From Arthrobacter crusticola (lineage in GTDB: Bacteria; Actinomycetota; Actinomycetes; Actinomycetales; Micrococcaceae), in contig NZ_SMTK01000002.1 of the NCBI RefSeq assembly GCF_004357995.1, forward strand, positions 682,001 through 746,000: a DNA stretch of 64,000 nt, written 5' to 3'. Both the position numbers and the translations under genes were made by a program. Shown piece after piece: positions 25,684 to 33,441 of this stretch (position 1 is its first letter; every line of letters starts with the position of its first letter). The notes beneath the pieces were generated by a model. It saw only the letters and a list, made by a program, of their open reading frames with translations. It had not been told where the DNA came from and made no database searches.

Positions 25684-26007
25684 GCGGGTGGCCCGCGCCC
25701 GCAGCCGGGACCTCAACCTGGCAGGTGGGGCCGGCGGTGACTGCCGGCTCAGGTTGGAACGGTGTTCGGGACTGTAGGGGGCGCGGCAGCAGTGGTAGCT
25801 CCCGCCGGAGAACATGTCGTCGATGAGTTCGTTGACGGCCTGCGAGATGCAGTCGCGCTCCTGTGCGGGCAGCGGGATCAGGCCATGCAGGTAGGCATCG
25901 ACCTCAAGCTCGTCCATTGACCCGCCCATGTTGAGGTAATGCTGGACGACTTCACCGAGGGACAGGCCGGAACATTCGAGGGCCTCGAAGGTGCGCTGGT
26001 GCTGCAT
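25672..26007 (-). CDS. small conserved-type hypothetical protein
   Basis: Protein of 111 residues that I do not recognise as a named family. The first 75 residues are an ordered, acidic, helical segment (RTFEALECSGLSLGEVVQHYLNMGGSMDELEVDAYLHGL, with ELIDDMFSGG later), followed by a Cys pair (YHCCRAPYSPE) and a basic Pro/Arg tail. The tail ends inside the 14-bp repeat, so its length may vary between strains. The frame runs back to 26115, but AAGGGA before the ATG at 26007 and the start of the conserved-looking part favour that codon. It converges on the ANTAR gene. Confidence 0.55.
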   Translation of the reverse strand: MQHQRTFEALECSGLSLGEVVQHYLNMGGSMDELEVDAYLHGLIPLPAQERDCISQAVNELIDDMFSGGSYHCCRAPYSPEHRSNLSRQSPPAPPARLRSRLRARATRVDS

Positions 26008-26183
26008 GGGTCTGTCCCTTGGGTGAGTCGGCGGCGAAAGCGGCCGGCGCCCCTGTTTCAGACTCCCCCGACCCGTTGATTGGGACTCCTGCTTTCCGTA
26101 CTCTCCCATTGTCATCCCCGCACCTCAAGGAGCCCCGGTGGAAACCTAGAATTTCCCTCAAGAATGCTTGCCCGGCGCCCTGC

Positions 26184-26801
26184 TCAGCCGCCGGCAGCGG
26201 CGAGGAACCGGTCGCGCTGATGGGGGAGGAGCAGGCGCAGGAACTGCGGGTTCTCCCTCAGGAATTCCCGGGATTCGGCGCAGTATGGTGCGATATCGAG
26301 GCGCCGGCGGTGTGCGTTCATCAGGACCGACTGCATCAGCACGGGCTCAAGTCCCATGGAGCGGAACCGGCGGTCAATGACTGCCTGGATCAGCAGGACT
26401 TCCCCGCCGCGCAGCTCGTATTTGACGTACCCGGCCATCAGGCCGTCCCGGTACAGCTCGAACCGCGAGTACAACACGTTGTCCCGGAATGTCCCCCGCT
26501 GGCCCGTCGACTCCACCGGTACTGGAGCCTGCGCCGTCTGCTCCCGGTGTTCCAGCTCCTCGACCAGCGCCTCGTAACGCTCCCACACCTCAAGCGGTGG
26601 GTACGCGGTGTCCATGAGCTGGTAGGTCTGGTTGCACATGGTGCGAAGCTGCCGGGTGGACAGCGCGGAAAGGTCAGTGGGGAATGGAGCCTCGCCCGCC
26701 GACGGGCCGGACACGGTCGCCGACCGGGGGGAGTGCCCCCACAGTGCAGCAGGGGCGTCTAGGTCGGACGTCGGGAAATGAACATGCAGAGCGTTGTTCA
26801 T
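26184..26801 (-). CDS. GNAT-like N-acetyltransferase (YidJ/CG type)
   Basis: Protein of 205 residues. The N-terminal 90 residues are unrecognised (with MCNQTYQLMDTAYPPLEVWERYEALVEELEHRE, a helical hairpin). The C-terminal 90 resemble the short Acetyltransf_CG domain: RFELYRDGLMAGYVKYELRGGEVLLIQAVIDRRFRSMGLEPVLMQSVLMNA, then DIAPYCAESREFLRENPQFLRLL. The typical R-x-x-G-x-G loop reads RSMGLE, so acetyl-CoA binding may be altered. The start is the ATG at 26801 with GGAG before it; the frame continues further upstream, but that part overlaps the next gene. Substrate unknown. Confidence 0.6.
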   Translation of the reverse strand: MNNALHVHFPTSDLDAPAALWGHSPRSATVSGPSAGEAPFPTDLSALSTRQLRTMCNQTYQLMDTAYPPLEVWERYEALVEELEHREQTAQAPVPVESTGQRGTFRDNVLYSRFELYRDGLMAGYVKYELRGGEVLLIQAVIDRRFRSMGLEPVLMQSVLMNAHRRRLDIAPYCAESREFLRENPQFLRLLLPHQRDRFLAAAGG

Positions 26802-26926
26802 GAGAACTCCATGGTCGAGGGGCCACAGGCCTCCTGCTCGACCGGTCTCCTCAGTGTAGGTCGGAAGTCCGGAAAGGGAAAGGTCAGGAGGCTTATTAGT
26901 TGGCCCAGTGCGCCAAAGCCGCCCCG

Positions 26927-27349
26927 CTAGGGCCCCTGCCGGGCCCTGAACCGCTCCTCGTAAATGCGCTCGGCCTCCTCCAGGAGGGCTGGGTCGAGCC
27001 GCCCTAAGGGGCGGATGTCGGTCAGGAGCGGCTCGCAGTCGGGTCCGCGGCCGGCGCAGGTTCCCGTCAGGACCCAGGCATGGCGGTCCCGGCGCTCGCT
27101 GAGATGCTTGTACTGGCAGATCTGGCGGGCCAGCCAGTCCTTCAGCGGCCGGGTCCACCATGCTTCCGGTGTCAGGGGATTCACCGAGAGGCCGGGGAGT
27201 GCCAGTCCGCTTTCGGTGTCGGTGCTCTGTGAACCGGCGTCGGCCTCGAACCCTTTCGAGTAGCGCAGGCAAACGCCGTCCACCGCCGTGACCAGCCGCT
27301 CGAGTTCGGCCAGATCCCTCACGAGGCTGCCTTCCGTTGTGGTTGTCAT
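26927..27349 (-). CDS. DUF6098-like hypothetical protein
   Basis: Protein of 140 residues, soluble. The pattern VCLRYSKGFEAD near residue 26, LPGLSVNPLTPEAWWTRPLKDWLARQICQYKHL (51-83) and AWVLTGTCAGRGPDCEPLLTDIRPLGRL resembles what I recall as DUF6098, a family of unknown function in actinobacteria; the name is from memory. It has AAAGG before the ATG at 27349. The gene upstream of it in the same direction is the lipoprotein, and a 14-bp palindrome at 27498-27511 lies in its promoter region. Confidence 0.6.
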   Translation of the reverse strand: MTTTTEGSLVRDLAELERLVTAVDGVCLRYSKGFEADAGSQSTDTESGLALPGLSVNPLTPEAWWTRPLKDWLARQICQYKHLSERRDRHAWVLTGTCAGRGPDCEPLLTDIRPLGRLDPALLEEAERIYEERFRARQGP

Positions 27350-27497
27350 TGCCGCCTTTCGCGTCCGCCCATTGAAAGGAACTCCGGTCGGTCTGCGTCA
27401 GACCCCCGGACCGAGCCCTGGCGCCGGGATGGCCCACTGCCTTGCATCGGGTGCCGACGCCCGTCACGACGCTGTTCCCGGCTCCTCGGATGGATTC

Positions 27498-27511
27498 CTA
27501 AGCATGCTTAG
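27498..27511. promoter_or_regulatory. 14-bp perfect palindrome
   Basis: CTAAGCATGCTTAG is a perfect palindrome in an A/T-richer stretch 149 bases upstream of the DUF6098-like gene and about 80 bases past the lipoprotein stop. Operator or promoter-linked site; regulator unknown. Confidence 0.4.
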
Positions 27512-27589
27512 CAGATTTAAGAATGCTCGACGGCGCCAGCCCGGTCAAGAATTATCCCCACGGCCGGATTCGAGTTGCGCGGGACCTTG

Positions 27590-27958
27590 TCAGGTGGCGG
27601 ACGGCTCCGGTTCCTGTCCGCATGCTCCGCGCAGTTCGGACAGGGCGTCGTCGGGCACTGCGTCGCCGGACTCGGCCAGCCGATCCGCCGGCGCCAGAAT
27701 TGCCTCGGGTACCCCGGCGGTCCTGGCGGGTGCGATCAGGCCGCCGAGGAGTTCCTTGTCCTGCGCGCTGACCAGGCCATCCTCGGTCACTTTGCAGATC
27801 TGCTCCTTCACCTCACCCGCCGCGGCGGTCGCGGCCGAGGAGACGGCGTCCCGGGCGGTGTCCTCGACCTGGGCGCATGCTCCCAGCAGCGCGGCGATGG
27901 GAAGGGCGAGCAGGGCCAGGCGCCACTGGTGCGGGCCGCGGGTGGTCTTGGTCATCAT
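27590..27958 (-). CDS. predicted lipoprotein
   Basis: Protein of 122 residues with a lipoprotein signal peptide: basic start (MMTKTTRGPHQWR), hydrophobic core (LALLALPIAALL) and lipobox LGAC. The mature part is acidic and helical (ARDAVSSAATAAAGEVKEQICKVTEDGLVSAQDKELLGGLI) with no recognised domain. AAGGAG eight bases before the double ATG fixes the start at 27958. It is 118 bases downstream of the DUF2252 gene and may be transcribed with it. Confidence 0.7.
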   Translation of the reverse strand: MMTKTTRGPHQWRLALLALPIAALLGACAQVEDTARDAVSSAATAAAGEVKEQICKVTEDGLVSAQDKELLGGLIAPARTAGVPEAILAPADRLAESGDAVPDDALSELRGACGQEPEPSAT

Positions 27959-28076
27959 TGGTGATTCTCCTTGATTCTGCGGGAGGCCGGCGTGGCAGTC
28001 AGGGCGACGCGCAACGGATTCAGGTCGGAGTTCTCGATGTCGGTCCTCGGTGCAATTCTCCTCCGGCTGGAGAGGC

Positions 28077-29390
28077 TTAAGTGGCCGGAACTGCTGTGAT
28101 TTTTCCCTCCCGGAAGGCATCGACGAACAATGAATGGTCCCGGCGGACCTCCGCCGCGTAGGCCGTGGCGAAGTCGATGATGTCTTCGATGAACCCCTCT
28201 TCGCGGCCCTCAAGCAATTCAATAATCGCAGTTTCGATGCGGAATGGAACAAGGTCATGGTCGCTGTCCTCGTCGCTTGAACAGTGGATCTTGGCGGTGG
28301 CCTGACCCAGGCTGGCCAGGACCGGTTCCATCTGGGACGGCTCGGTCAGGTCTTCCCAGTCAAGGTCCCGTTTGTAGGGTGAGAGTTCGGCGACGACGAA
28401 GGACACCCCGTCAATGGTGGTGTAACCGAGGAATGGATCAGTGTGGGTTTGGAGTGAGCGCTGGCTGATGACCGCGCGGTGGCCGTCGTCGAGAAAGTAG
28501 GAGCGGACCCGCTCGTCAGAGACGATCCGGCTGGGCGCGGCGACGTTCGACTGCTTCATGGTGAGGATGATGTCGTTCTCCTGTGCCTCGTCGAAGCCCT
28601 CGATGAGCACGTTGTAGGCGGGCAGGCCCGCACTGCCGATGCCGAAGCCCTTCTTGCCGACGATGCCCTTGACCCGGTAGAAGACCCTCCGTCGGGATCG
28701 TTCGCTGTCGGGGATGGTGCTCAGGTATTGCTCGAACGCGGCGTCCACCTTCCGGTACTCGGCCTCCCCGAGCGTGCGGATCGAACCGTCCTCGCGGAAG
28801 TGCCGTTCGTAATCCTCGATCCGGGTCAGCGAGTCGAGCAGCACGGTCCGCTTGGAGGCCCGGGCCTCCTGGAGGACGGCGCGGACCGCCCCGTCGGTGT
28901 TGGAGAGGCCGAAGGCGAAATCTGCGTCTTCGTCATTGACATAGTCGCGCACGCGGTCCAGGTAGGCCCGCAGGTAAACCCGGGCGAGGTCGTGCACAGT
29001 ACGGGTGGGAAGTGCCTTCTGCCAGCAGAGCAGGGCAAGGGAAGCGGCGAAGCGACGGAGATCCCAGGAGAAATGGCCAACGTAGGCCTCATCGAAATCG
29101 TTGACGTCGAAGGTCAGGCGTCCTTCGTTGCTCATGTAGGTGCCGAAGTTCGCGGCGTGCAGGTCACCGTGGATCCATACGCGGCTGGTGCGCTCGTCGG
29201 CCCAGCGGTCGTCAAGGTCCGCCATATCGGCATAGAAGAGGGCGGCGCTGCCCCGGTAGAACGCGTAGGGGTCGGCGGCCATCTTTCGGAACCGGGCACG
29301 GAAAGCGTGCGGATCGGCCTCCATCAGGGCCTCATGGGCTTCGACCAGAGTGTCGATGATGAGCTGCTGGCGGCGCGTCGAGTCGACCAT
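28077..29390 (-). CDS. DUF2252 family protein
   Basis: Protein of 437 residues of the DUF2252 family, which looks like a distant relative of protein kinase/aminoglycoside phosphotransferase folds. Visible landmarks: FRKMAADPYAFYRGSAALFYADM near residue 33, VWIHGDLHAANFGTY (72-86), FDVNDFDEAYVGHFSWDLRRFAASL (94-118) and SQRSLQTHTDPFLGY. The HGDLHxxNFG and DFDE motifs correspond to the catalytic loop and metal-binding site of phosphotransferases. Substrate unknown. Leftward, ahead of the lipoprotein gene. Confidence 0.85.
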   Translation of the reverse strand: MVDSTRRQQLIIDTLVEAHEALMEADPHAFRARFRKMAADPYAFYRGSAALFYADMADLDDRWADERTSRVWIHGDLHAANFGTYMSNEGRLTFDVNDFDEAYVGHFSWDLRRFAASLALLCWQKALPTRTVHDLARVYLRAYLDRVRDYVNDEDADFAFGLSNTDGAVRAVLQEARASKRTVLLDSLTRIEDYERHFREDGSIRTLGEAEYRKVDAAFEQYLSTIPDSERSRRRVFYRVKGIVGKKGFGIGSAGLPAYNVLIEGFDEAQENDIILTMKQSNVAAPSRIVSDERVRSYFLDDGHRAVISQRSLQTHTDPFLGYTTIDGVSFVVAELSPYKRDLDWEDLTEPSQMEPVLASLGQATAKIHCSSDEDSDHDLVPFRIETAIIELLEGREEGFIEDIIDFATAYAAEVRRDHSLFVDAFREGKITAVPAT

Positions 29391-29763
29391 GGAGTCAGAC
29401 TACCCGCGCTCCGGTGGCCGGGCACGGTGGCGGAGGCGACGGGCGCGGCGGGTGCAGTGGAGGCGGCGGCCCGGCCCGCTGGGGACGAGACGGGCGCGCT
29501 GGGCGAAGTGCGGGGGAGGGGGAAGCGACGGGCGCGCCGTGCGGGAAGGGCAGGTGCTGGATTGGTGGAGCCGGGTGGGGAGCCCGGGGTACGCTTCGTC
29601 GACAATTCGACGGTGACGGGATCGTTTGATGCGAACTGGTTAGCGGACTTGTTAACCGACCCGGACTGTGGGCCGGCGGAACCGGCCGGTGCGTTCCGGT
29701 CCGTGCGGGGGCCATTGCGTGCACGACCGCCCGCAGACCGCCCTGCGTACCCGAAGGAGAAGC
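29391..29763. other. intergenic region between divergent genes
   Basis: No gene is supported in these 373 bases; the open frames are compositional. The right part holds inverted repeats CGTCGA-CAAT-TCGACG (29597-29612) and GGTTA-N10-TAACC (29638-29657) in an A/T-richer zone that probably contains the promoter of the reductase gene. Confidence 0.45.
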
Positions 29764-30321
29764 ATGGCAAAGCTGATCTACTCAATGATCACCTCACTCG
29801 ACGGCTACGCCGAGGCGGCGGAGGGCAACCTCGGGGCCGGGGCCGAGGTCGAGGAGGTGCACGCCTTCATCGGTGATGTTTTCCGGCCCGTCCGAACCTT
29901 CCTCTACGGCCGGCGGATGTACGAGACGATGGTTTTCTGGGAGACCGCGCATACCCTGCCCGACGTGCCTCCGCACATCCTGCAGTATGCCCGCGACTGG
30001 CAGGCCGCGGAGAAGATCGTGTACTCCACGACCCTGGAGTCAGTGTCCAGCGCCAAGACCCGGATCGAGCGGACCTTCAACCCGGATGCGGTGCGCAGGC
30101 TCAAGGCCGAGTCCGACTCCGACCTCAGCATCGACGGCCCGAACCTCGCGGGTCAGGCTATCTCGGCCGGCCTGGTGGACGAGTACCACCTGTTTATCAC
30201 CACAAGTGTGGTCGGCGGCGGCAAGCGCTTCTTCCCCGACGGCGTGCGGCTGGATCTCGAGTTGGTCGAGGAGCGCTCCTTCGACAGCGGACTGATCTAC
30301 GCGCGCTACCGCACCCGCTGA
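29764..30321 (+). CDS. dihydrofolate reductase family protein (RibD C-terminal type)
   Basis: Protein of 185 residues of the RibD_C/YyaP group: AKLIYSMITSLDGYAEAAEGNLG at the start, FLYGRRMYETMVFWETA near 45, DLSIDGPNLAGQAISAGLVDEYHLFITTSVVGGGKRFF (120-157) and LVEERSFDSGLIYARYR at the end. Members bind NADPH but their substrates are mostly unknown; it is not a proven folate enzyme. AAGGAG lies five bases before the ATG at 29764. Confidence 0.85.
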   Translation: MAKLIYSMITSLDGYAEAAEGNLGAGAEVEEVHAFIGDVFRPVRTFLYGRRMYETMVFWETAHTLPDVPPHILQYARDWQAAEKIVYSTTLESVSSAKTRIERTFNPDAVRRLKAESDSDLSIDGPNLAGQAISAGLVDEYHLFITTSVVGGGKRFFPDGVRLDLELVEERSFDSGLIYARYRTR

Positions 30322-30753
30322 ACCGCACCTGTTGAACGGCACCCGCTGAGCCGCACCGGGTGGCGACGCCGCCGGCGGTCTGTCAGCGCATGCCGTTCCG
30401 CGGAGTGCAGCACCGGATCGCCCCCGTGCCGTGCCCAGGTGATGCCTGGAGTCGTCACGGTCAGGGCAAGACACGAGGGTCCGAAGTGACGACCCTCGGC
30501 CGGCTGCCTGGTGCGGCGCGCCGGACGCGGTGCGTCCTCGAATAGCGCTTTACTTGGACCTGGGGCAGCGGATGCCATTCTGGACGGGCCGGAGATGACG
30601 GCCGAAGAGGCCGGTCGAGGAGCGCAGCCGCAGGTTCCAACCGAGGACAGCAGCCGGACAGAACGTCCGGATCGAACGAAGACCGTGCCGCCGGGCTCTG
30701 CCGACAGGCCGGGCCGACAGCCTGCACCGGCAGAGACAGGATGGGGAAATTTC
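30322..30753. other. region before MFS gene
   Basis: These 432 bases hold no separate gene. The frame of the MFS protein is open from 30511, so part may be coding if translation starts at the ATG at 30595. An imperfect repeat of CGCTGAACCGCACCTG-like units is seen at 30315-30360. Confidence 0.4.
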
Positions 30754-32025
30754 GTGGCGGAGGATCAAGCGGGCCCCGGGGATCCGGCGCCCGAGAGCGA
30801 ACGGCAGCCCCTCGGGCCCCCGTTCTGGACGCTGTGGACCGCTTCAGGCTTCTCGAACCTCGCCGACGGCGTCCTCAAGGTGGCCCTGCCGTTGATCGCC
30901 CTGCGCTTCACCGATTCCCCGACGCTGATCGCCGGGCTCGCCATCGCCCTGTCGCTGCCTTGGCTGATCTTCGCGCTGCCGGCCGGAGCGCTCGCCGACC
31001 GCGGCGACCGCCGACGGATCATGCTCATGGCCAACACCGCTCGAGCCGCTCTTCTCCTCGCCCTCGTGGCCGCCCTGCTGTCCGTGGCGGAGCCGATCTG
31101 GGCCCTCTACCTCGTGGCGTTCGCCATCGGCTGCTCCGAAACCGCCTACGACACCTCGGCCCAGTCGATCCTGCCGCAGGTGGTGCCCCGGCCGGTACTC
31201 TCGCGGGCCAACGGCCGGCTCTTCGCGGTGGAACTGACGGCGAACCAGTTCATCGGGCCGCCGCTTGGAGGAGCGCTCGTCGTCGCGGGGGCCACGCTTG
31301 CCCTCACCGTCCCGGCGGCCCTGTGGGTCTGCGCGGTGGGGGCGCTGCTGTTCGTGCGCGGCAGTTTCCGGGTGGAGCGGACCTCATCGACCTCCATGCG
31401 CGCCGACATCGCGGAGGGGCTGCGCTTCCTGTGGAGCCGGCCGCTGCTGCGGACGCTTGGGGCAATGGTCGGGGGCTTCAACTTCGCCACGAGCGCGGCG
31501 TTCACCGTTTTCGTGCTCTTCGCCGTCGGACCCGGATCGGCCATGAAGCTTTCGGAGCCCGGTTTCGGGCTGCTGCTGACCTCAATCGCCGTCGGAAGCC
31601 TGCTCGGTTCGCTCGTCGCCGAGGGGATCGAGAAGCGGCTGGGACGCTCCCGGTCCCTGGCCGTGGCGATCCTCGCGAGCGTCCCCCTCGTCGGCATCCC
31701 GGCCGTGACCGCAGACCCGGTGCTCGTGGGCCTGGCCTTCTTCCTGGGCGGGATGGCCATCGCCGTCTGGAACGTTGTCTCAGTCTCGCTGCGGCAGCGG
31801 ATCACCCCGGACCGGCTGCTCGGGCGGGTCAACAGCGCCTACCGCCTGCTGGCGTGGGGCACGATGCCGGCAGGCGCGGCCGCAGGTGGGGTGCTGGCCC
31901 AGTACTTCGGTTTGACCACGGTGTTCGCAGCGATGGGCATCCTGTCCCTGGCGCTCCTGCTGGGCATGCGGGTGGTGACCGAACCGGCCATTGAGGCCGC
32001 GGAGCGCGACGTAGAAGGCGCCTGA
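30754..32025 (+). CDS. MFS transporter, EntS-like exporter
   Basis: Major facilitator superfamily protein with 12 helices, 423 residues from the GTG at 30754. The MFS_3 pattern is visible: FWTLWTASGFSNLADGVLKVALPLIAL at the start, loop 2-3 motif AGALADRGDRRRIMLMAN, and SVSLRQRITPDRLLGRVNSAYRLLAWGTMPAGAAAGGVLA near the end, typical of EntS-like efflux proteins for siderophores, drugs or macrolides. GGATGGGG precedes the GTG; an ATG at 30595 would add 53 disordered residues. Substrate unknown. The gene converges on a GNAT gene. Confidence 0.8.
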   Translation: MAEDQAGPGDPAPESERQPLGPPFWTLWTASGFSNLADGVLKVALPLIALRFTDSPTLIAGLAIALSLPWLIFALPAGALADRGDRRRIMLMANTARAALLLALVAALLSVAEPIWALYLVAFAIGCSETAYDTSAQSILPQVVPRPVLSRANGRLFAVELTANQFIGPPLGGALVVAGATLALTVPAALWVCAVGALLFVRGSFRVERTSSTSMRADIAEGLRFLWSRPLLRTLGAMVGGFNFATSAAFTVFVLFAVGPGSAMKLSEPGFGLLLTSIAVGSLLGSLVAEGIEKRLGRSRSLAVAILASVPLVGIPAVTADPVLVGLAFFLGGMAIAVWNVVSVSLRQRITPDRLLGRVNSAYRLLAWGTMPAGAAAGGVLAQYFGLTTVFAAMGILSLALLLGMRVVTEPAIEAAERDVEGA

Positions 32026-32150
32026 GACGCGGAGCGCGAGGACAGCGCCTGAGCGGGCGGCGCAGTGCCGGACTGCGGCCCGACAGGCCGGCTGGCTCTC
32101 GCGCACCGCGCCCTCGGCCGACTGCCCCTAACGCGCCGCGCCTCGCAGGC

Positions 32151-32618
32151 TCAGCGCAGTTCGAGGATCAGTTCCTTGACCACTGCTCCGCGGGCGTTGG
32201 CAAAGCCCTGCGCCTCGCCCACCCGCTGGAAGCCCCACCGCTCAAGGATGCGGATCGAGCTGACATTGTCGACCACGGCCCGGGCGCGCAGCGGGCGTTC
32301 GGTCACCTCGGCGAGGAACTGGCCCACCGCCTCCGTCGTGATGCCCTGCCCCCAACGGGCCTTATCCACCCAGTAGCTGATTTCGGGGGTCTCCTCGTCC
32401 TTGTAGGCGAGGATGCTGCCGACGACTTCGCCGTCCGCGAGGATGGTGCGGACCGTGATTTTGGGGTTGTTGAGGATGTCCTGCCAGTGGTGGTCGAACA
32501 CCCCGCGGTCGGATGGATTCTTCGCAGCGAAGCCCGCCATGTGGTTGGCACTCGGGTCCAGCTGGTGGGTGAAGAACTTATCCAGGTCGGCGGCTTCAAC
32601 GGGGCGGAGTTCAATCAC
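32151..32618 (-). CDS. GNAT family N-acetyltransferase (RimJ/RimL type)
   Basis: Acetyltransferase of 155 residues (Acetyltransf_3). IELRPVEAADLDKFFTHQLDP at the start, TILADGEVVGSILAYKDEETPEISYWVDKARWGQGITTEAVGQFLAEV (acetyl-CoA loop WGQGIT, about 92-97) and ARAVVDNVSSIRILERWGFQRVGEAQGFA at the end are classic. Substrate unknown. The start is GTG at 32618. It is followed by the TetR gene on the same strand only after an upstream gap of 93 bases, so it is probably separate. Confidence 0.85.
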   Translation of the reverse strand: MIELRPVEAADLDKFFTHQLDPSANHMAGFAAKNPSDRGVFDHHWQDILNNPKITVRTILADGEVVGSILAYKDEETPEISYWVDKARWGQGITTEAVGQFLAEVTERPLRARAVVDNVSSIRILERWGFQRVGEAQGFANARGAVVKELILELR

Positions 32619-32711
32619 GGCGGAACTTTCGGTTAGGAGGCACTGTCGGTATCGGTAGGGGATGGTGTCGGTAAGGAACCAGCGTACCCGTGGGTTCGGC
32701 GGATGCCGGGG

Positions 32712-33323
32712 TCAGGCGTTCAGTGCGGCCCAGGCCATGTTCTCCAACAGGAGCCGCAGGCCGCCGAGATCCCTGCTGCTCCTGCTGCCCTGGGTGGTGT
32801 GAGGGGTCGAGTTGATAAGTCCGAACACCGCGTGGGCCTTGCGGCGCAGCTGCACGAGGTCCGCGCCCGGGGTGCGGTTCGCCATCGCCTCGACCCATAC
32901 CTCGAGGTAGCGGCGCTGCAGCGATCTCACCGTCTGGGCGTCTTCCCGGGACAGGCTGCTGAGGTCCCGGTCCTGGACGCGGATGACGTTGGCGTTGCTG
33001 AGGGCGAAATCGACCTGGAACTCGATGAGCCCGCGCAGCGCGCTGTCGGCGTCGGAGGAGTTCGCGAGGACGGCCCGGCCGCCGTCGAGGAGATCCTCGC
33101 TGACCCCGGTCAGCAGCGCCGAGAGCACCGCCGGCTTGCCGCTGAAGTGCCGGTAGACGGCCGGCCCGCTGACGCCCGCGGCGGCCCCGAGGTCCTCGAT
33201 GGAGACACCGTTGTACCCGCGCTCGGCGAAGAGCTGGGCCGCCGCGCCCAGAAGGGCGGCGCGCCGCGAGGCCTTGGCCAGGCTGCGGCCCGTAACCCGG
33301 TCGACGGTCGGCGGTGATTCCAT
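32712..33323 (-). CDS. TetR family regulator of the leucine operon
   Basis: Repressor of 203 residues. N-terminal HTH: LAKASRRAALLGAAAQLFAERGYNGVSIEDLGAAAGVSGPAVYRHFSGKPAVLSALL (15-71), followed by a ligand-binding domain. It is divergent from the carboxylase/acyl-CoA dehydrogenase operon, with overlapping inverted repeats of the CTAAC type between them at 33387-33416, so it most likely represses that operon and itself and is released by an acyl-CoA. GAAGGA lies seven bases before the ATG. M. tuberculosis has a TetR gene (Rv2506) next to the corresponding cluster. Confidence 0.88.
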   Translation of the reverse strand: MESPPTVDRVTGRSLAKASRRAALLGAAAQLFAERGYNGVSIEDLGAAAGVSGPAVYRHFSGKPAVLSALLTGVSEDLLDGGRAVLANSSDADSALRGLIEFQVDFALSNANVIRVQDRDLSSLSREDAQTVRSLQRRYLEVWVEAMANRTPGADLVQLRRKAHAVFGLINSTPHTTQGSRSSRDLGGLRLLLENMAWAALNA

Positions 33324-33386
33324 GAAAATATCCTTCGCGGCGGTGGTGTGTGCTCTTATTGTGGTGGACAGGCCGGTTAATAGCCA

Positions 33387-33416
33387 CTAACCTAAATTCG
33401 GTTAGCGCTTACTAAC
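33387..33416. promoter_or_regulatory. overlapping inverted repeats, likely TetR operator
   Basis: CTAACC (33387-33392) pairs with GGTTAG (33400-33405), and GTTAG (33401-33405) pairs again with CTAAC (33412-33416). The central half-site is shared by two overlapping palindromes, which suits two TetR dimers. It lies between the TetR gene and the carboxylase gene. Confidence 0.6.
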
Positions 33417-33441
33417 TTAAGTCGTTTTGAGGGAAGAGTCG

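Noticed and set aside
26802-27467. Upstream extension of the YidJ-like GNAT frame
   Set aside because: It overlaps the DUF6098-like gene in another frame, and a ribosome site precedes the ATG at 26801.
28479-29876. Plus-strand open frame of 465 codons over DUF2252
   Set aside because: Antisense to a gene with clear catalytic motifs, and it runs through a promoter region into the next gene.
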